From assembly GCF_015832195.1 (NCBI RefSeq), contig NC_052017.1:70185801-70249800 (forward strand): 64,000 nt of DNA, read 5' to 3'. A program made the position numbers and the translations under genes. Origin of the DNA: Motacilla alba alba (taxonomy: Eukaryota > Chordata > Aves > Passeriformes > Motacillidae). Positions 61,001 through 64,000 of this stretch are shown piece by piece; the first letter of the stretch is position 1; the number at the start of each line of letters is the position of its first letter. The notes beneath the pieces were generated by a model. The model did no database searches, was not told where the DNA came from, and was given only the letters and a program-made list of their open reading frames with translations.

Positions 61001-63642
61001 CTGGCTAATCTGTGATATTCACCATCTCAGAACACCTCCCCCTTATGTTGAATTCATCATGTTTTATATCACAGATTCAAAGACAAACTTAGTTATTTCT
61101 CTAATAGTAAACTTCTCTCACCACCAGAGAGCTAACAGCTAGACTTCCCCTGAAAAAAGGATACAACAACAGGAAAGAGCACTGTAGGACTCAAACAGGT
61201 GGGTAGCGATATCCAATCTCTTCGAATCAACAGACTGCTGGTTGTTGACCAAGGCTAACTTGTGCAAGTGTGGAATAACAACTGGAAAAGTAAATACCGG
61301 AATAAGTATTTGAAACTGTTTTCCACAGACTTGTTTAGCATTAAACAGGTGCTATGTGGCAACTGCAGGCATTTGAAACTTCACACATCAGCATGGAGTA
61401 AGAACTGCAAACAATTGATTTTGATGGGATTGCCCTTGCATATTTAATGGATTGACTCAAACTTGAAATTAAAATTTGTGGTAGCACCACCTAAAATAAA
61501 AAAGTACCTTGGAATACCTTTGAAATAATAACAGTTTACAGAAAAGAAAGAAAAACCCCATCAATGTAACCAGCATACCTATTAGCTTTTGGACAGAGAG
61601 AAGAAGACTGCGTCTTCCCATGGATGCAACTTACATTCGTCTCTAAATCTGGGCTCAGCGTTAGGTCCAACTCTTCCAAACGTTTTTATGATTTCTGTAT
61701 GTAAAGAATGTTGGTCTTGATACTGAGGGTCCTCCAGGAAAGATGCCAGCTGCATTTTTACTCTCTCCAGAAGCTTAAATATTCCCAGAGAAATAGAAAG
61801 AATACAAAAGGATCAAGATGCTAAAAATTGTTATGATCAGTTCAGAGTATGTTTACAATTTTCTGTATTTCAGATGACAGATCTTGGACTTTCTTCTAAT
61901 TTCCAGATTTTTTCTAAGAAGATGTTTCAAACTCTTCAATGCACCTCTATCTTTTAAAGACTGTTACCAGGGTTTTAATCTGATCTGTTTTTTACCAACA
62001 GACAGGCGCTCCCATATAGTTAATTTTTCCTCCTGAGATTTCCTTGAGTCAGATACTCCCTTTTTTTACCTGCTATTACAGTTTCCCTCTTACTTAATAA
62101 CTAATAACTACAAAGTTTTCCTGTTTAATTAGAAATCAATTAATAGCATTTTTTGTAATGTATCTCAATTAATAGGTTGAAAATTTTTTTGCAGAGGACG
62201 GAGATGCAAAAGTAACTATCATAAAATCAATGGAATTAAAAAGATTTCTTCAACTAAAGGCTAGAAAACAAAAAATGAGATGGGTATTTAATTTGGATTC
62301 AAACTTGAAAAAATCATGTTTTCTGATATATTTTGGAAAGCGCTATCACCTCTGTACTCTAAGGCTTATCATAATTAATGCAATGGATACAGTAATTTCT
62401 GTGTGGTAACAAAACAATATTCTTCCCAACTGATTATAGGCATGCATTCCAAGCTGCAAAATTCTAACTTTTCCATCGTCCGAGTACATGTGAGTCATCA
62501 CTGACTTGACTCACATTACTCACATTTCCTCAAACACATTCTTTTAGAATATGTTGAAATTACGGGAAGAATGCAAGCTCTGCAAAAAGCTGCAAGGACT
62601 TACAGAAGAAATTTGACTGCACAGTTGTTACATGAAACAAAATCCAGTTTTCTACTGTTTACAGTAGAATCCTGACTGTCTTCAGAATTCTTATTTATTA
62701 CCCTTCAAAAAATGAGGAGGAATTGCATCTCTGCATTATTTCCAAGGAATACTTTGCTAATGTCATTATGTCTTTCAGTGCCATCTTGGACTAAACCAAG
62801 GGCTAAACCAGCAGATTTGACTGGAACAACAAGAGTCTTGTGCTCTTCTAAAGTATTTGGGAGCCAAGCAGGATACCCTAAAGCACCTAAAAAAAGTACA
62901 ATATACAACAGAACAATATATGGATGTTTTTGGTCACCATTATAAAATAGAACTATTTCATTTGGAAATAATGGAGGTAGATTTCACAACTGTACTGGAG
63001 AAGGTTTTAAAAAAACATTTTGAGCATGGGATTTCCCATCTTCTAGCACAGGCCTCCCCTCTACTTATCTGTCTCTGTTTGTTTATGTTTGGTTGAGATT
63101 TAGAAGGAAATGTTTTTATTAGTTACAAGGGTTGATTTGTTTAGAGAGGAAAAAAAAAAGGCCATTGCAAAACCCGAAAGCACTTTGGTAGAGAATATGA
63201 TAAAAAAAGAAAGAAAAAATTTATGACTTGCCCTTTCTTTTATTCTGGATTTATTAAAAAATCATCCTCTTCTTATGCTACAAAAACACAGGTGACAACA
63301 GGTGTCTTACCTCTCTCTGAGTAACAGTTTCCATGATGGTCCCAAAAGCAGGGATTGTAGCAATCCTTACTGAACTACAATAGAAGAATAGGGTCTTTAA
63401 GACGTATTCAACACCAAGAACAAAATTACTAAATAAAAATTTAAAAATTAGTACTTTTAAGTTACATTAGTTTCTAGCAAGGACAAAGGAAAAAAAAAAA
63501 AAAAGAAAGCAGACCAGGAAAAAGACAGGATTAACTCAAGGTCTCAGTCTGAAACTCACAATTCAGGATCACTGGACAAGGTAACAAGGGCCGGAGCAAC
63601 CCGCTTGTCAACTAATGCTTCACTCATGCCTCGAAGAGCCAG
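51935..63642 (-). CDS. RELCH: RELCH (KIAA1468), last seven coding exons; 5' part off window
   Basis: RELCH is a Rab11-binding protein with LisH, coiled-coil and HEAT repeats that links recycling endosomes to the trans-Golgi for OSBP-dependent cholesterol transfer. The exons here are 63642-63560, 63374-63311, 61773-61635, 61281-61165, 60155-60067, 56224-56154 and 52055-51935. They sum to 684 nt, in phase throughout, giving 227 residues and TAA. The peptide covers the C-terminal alpha-helical HEAT region and ends in SGAMLANVFQRKK, the ending I recall for vertebrate RELCH. Conservation is very high compared with TNFRSF11A. Two antisense solo LTRs sit in its introns. The remaining roughly 1000 residues lie beyond the right edge. 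Confidence 0.95.
52056..56153 (-). other. RELCH last intron
   Basis: 4.1 kb of AT-rich sequence. No recognised repeats or exons. A plus-strand open stretch at 55518-55926 has no known domain. Confidence 0.65.
56154..56224 (-). CDS. RELCH: RELCH exon F (VILSSMIKECEQKVEN...)
   Basis: The acceptor is TGTCTTAG|GTT and the donor is CAAGG|GTAAGA. It encodes VILSSMIKECEQKVENKTVQ then EPQ and two bases of G. Confidence 0.94.
56903..57603 (+). mobile_element. Solo LTR of an endogenous retrovirus (ERVL-like, tentative)
   Basis: A 701-bp block bounded by TGTCTTAGGTT and AACCAAGACA, which gives the TG...CA ends and short inverted termini of an LTR. Inside are a TATA-like TATAAT at 57152-57157 and AATAAA at 57454-57459, in the order expected for U3-R-U5 on the plus strand. 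A 19-bp direct repeat lies at 57189-57207 and 57222-57240. The flanks tgttt and tgctt may be a 5-bp target duplication with one change. No internal retroviral genes remain. It lies antisense in a RELCH intron. Confidence 0.78.
57651..57694. repeat. TA/CA low-complexity tract
   Basis: A short mixed TATAAATA, CATATA and CACA tract directly after the solo LTR. Confidence 0.8.
58210..58250. repeat. Perfect 19-bp stem hairpin in RELCH intron
   Basis: The arms at 58210-58228 and 58232-58250 are exact reverse complements with a 3-nt loop (TGT). The arms hold GATACAAAAC and GTTTTGTATC. No target duplication or terminal-repeat signature of a known transposon is obvious around it. Confidence 0.92.
60067..60155 (-). 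CDS. RELCH: RELCH exon E (ISEDLMVNHFLPGLK...)
   Basis: The acceptor is GGGTTTTAG|TT and the donor is CATGAG|GTGAGC. It encodes ISEDLMVNHFLPGLKCLRTD then MEHLSPEHE. A clean match in phase on both sides. Confidence 0.94.
60156..61164 (-). other. RELCH intron with ERVL-like LTR
   Basis: 1.0 kb, more than half of which is an antisense LTR (about 60452-61009) ending roughly 155 bp from RELCH exon D. Confidence 0.75.
60452..61009 (+). mobile_element. Solo LTR, avian ERVL-like
   Basis: Sequence blocks match an LTR family I know from songbird genomes: 'gagctggagttgattttct' near 60470, 'acagctgacccaaactgacc' near 60645, TATAAAA at 60701-60707, and 'ttattaaactgcctttattt' near 60888 followed by a pyrimidine-rich stretch. 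No coding sequence of the element remains. Both ends are diverged, so the boundaries are approximate. The orientation is plus, antisense to RELCH. Confidence 0.75.
61165..61281 (-). CDS. RELCH: RELCH exon D (FVIPHLHKLALVNNQ...)
   Basis: The acceptor is CTTTTCCAG|TT and the donor is TGTTGTT|GTATCC, a weak donor. It encodes VIPHLHKLALVNNQQSVDSK then RLDIATHLFESYSALSCC. The donor is set by the phase needed for the next exon (F-ISED). Confidence 0.92.
61282..61634 (-). other. RELCH short intron
   Basis: 353 bp, AT-rich, nothing recognised. Confidence 0.75.
61635..61773 (-). CDS. RELCH: RELCH exon C (LLERVKMQLASFLED...)
   Basis: The acceptor is ATTTAAG|CTT, a weak one with little pyrimidine, and the donor is GAAT|GTAAGT. 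It encodes LLERVKMQLASFLEDPQYQD, then QHSLHTEIIKTFGRVGPNAE, then PRFRDE. The acceptor was chosen because it joins QRE to LLERVK in frame. Confidence 0.93.
61774..63310 (-). other. RELCH intron
   Basis: 1.5 kb, AT-rich. No repeat family or exon recognised. The acceptor at its 3' end (exon C) is weak. Confidence 0.7.
63311..63374 (-). CDS. RELCH: RELCH exon B (SVRIATIPAFGTIMETV...)
   Basis: The acceptor is TATTGTAG|T and the donor is AGAGAG|GTAAGA. It completes F and encodes SVRIATIPAFGTIMETVTQR followed by E. It is separated from the previous exon by a short intron of 185 bp. Confidence 0.94.
63560..63642 (-). CDS. RELCH: RELCH exon A (LALRGMSEALVDKR...)
   Basis: The acceptor is GGTTTACAG|CTG and the donor is GAATT|GTGAGT. 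It encodes LALRGMSEALVDKRVAPALV and TLSSDPE, plus two bases of F. This is HEAT-repeat helix sequence. The exon begins in phase 0, so the preceding exon off the window should end on a codon boundary. Confidence 0.93.
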
Positions 63643-64000
63643 CTGTAAACCAGTCAACATGCAATAAAAAACGCTTTGGTAAACGTGAACAACTGGGTTA
63701 GCTGTGACTGAGGATGGGCAGGCAGACTCTTGGGGTTGTTCTTGGTTTAGTCACCCACACAAGACATTAAAGCCACTAAGACTCTATTCATGCTGGAGCA
63801 TCTGTTAGTAACAAGTTGTTAGTGAGATTAGCAAAGCATCCCTCCTTAGCTTGAAAGAAATACCACATCAGAATGTCCATGAAATTAAGTGCCACGGTTG
63901 TCTATCGGAATTGAGATACAAAACCACTTTGCATTTCATTAATGCAGATGATACTTAATTTTGCAGTAGCAAAGCTGATAGCATTACAGAATAGTGGTAT
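63643..64000 (-). other. RELCH intron, continuing off window
   Basis: Intronic sequence upstream of exon A. No exon is visible before the window edge. Confidence 0.65.

Noticed and set aside
1..64000. Search for CRISPR arrays, operons, tRNA genes and prokaryotic mobile elements
   Set aside because: Exon structure, CR1 and LTR repeats show vertebrate DNA. I saw no regular spaced repeats or recognisable tRNA A/B boxes.

Overview
This is vertebrate nuclear DNA, almost certainly from a bird. Genes are split into short exons with GT/AG introns. The repeats are CR1 LINE fragments and solo LTRs of avian ERVL-like type, and there are CpG islands. The second LTR resembles families I know from passerines, so a songbird or other neoavian is my best guess. 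This is recognition from memory, not a database match.

Two protein genes can be read, both on the minus strand. (1) The complete coding region of TNFRSF11A (RANK), in ten coding exons from 42604 down to 17518. The splice phases agree at every junction and the ten pieces sum to 1998 nt, giving 665 residues plus a stop. The product has a signal peptide, four cysteine-rich domains, one membrane segment and a long cytoplasmic tail carrying the TRAF-binding and IVVY motifs. (2) The last seven coding exons of RELCH (KIAA1468), from 63642 down to 51935, encoding the final 227 residues. The gene continues beyond the right edge. RELCH lying upstream of TNFRSF11A on the same strand matches the order on human 18q21.

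Layout: 1-14.7 kb is TNFRSF11A downstream sequence with CR1 fragments, an orphan CpG island and a CACAGA microsatellite. About 14.7-17.5 kb is the probable TNFRSF11A 3'UTR. 17.5-42.6 kb is the TNFRSF11A gene body, with a 12.2-kb first intron. 41.8-43.7 kb is the GC-rich TNFRSF11A promoter region, with a 21-bp perfect hairpin and facing poly-A/poly-T tracts. 43.7-50.3 kb is intergenic with no gene seen. 50.3-51.9 kb is the RELCH 3'UTR. 51.9-64 kb holds RELCH exons, with two antisense solo LTRs and a 19-bp perfect hairpin in its introns.

The two gene products act in separate processes: RANK in TNF-family signalling for osteoclast and immune development, RELCH in Rab11-linked endosome-to-Golgi cholesterol transfer. 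I see no operon-like system, CRISPR array or new gene cassette. The findings are structural oddities around ordinary orthologous genes.
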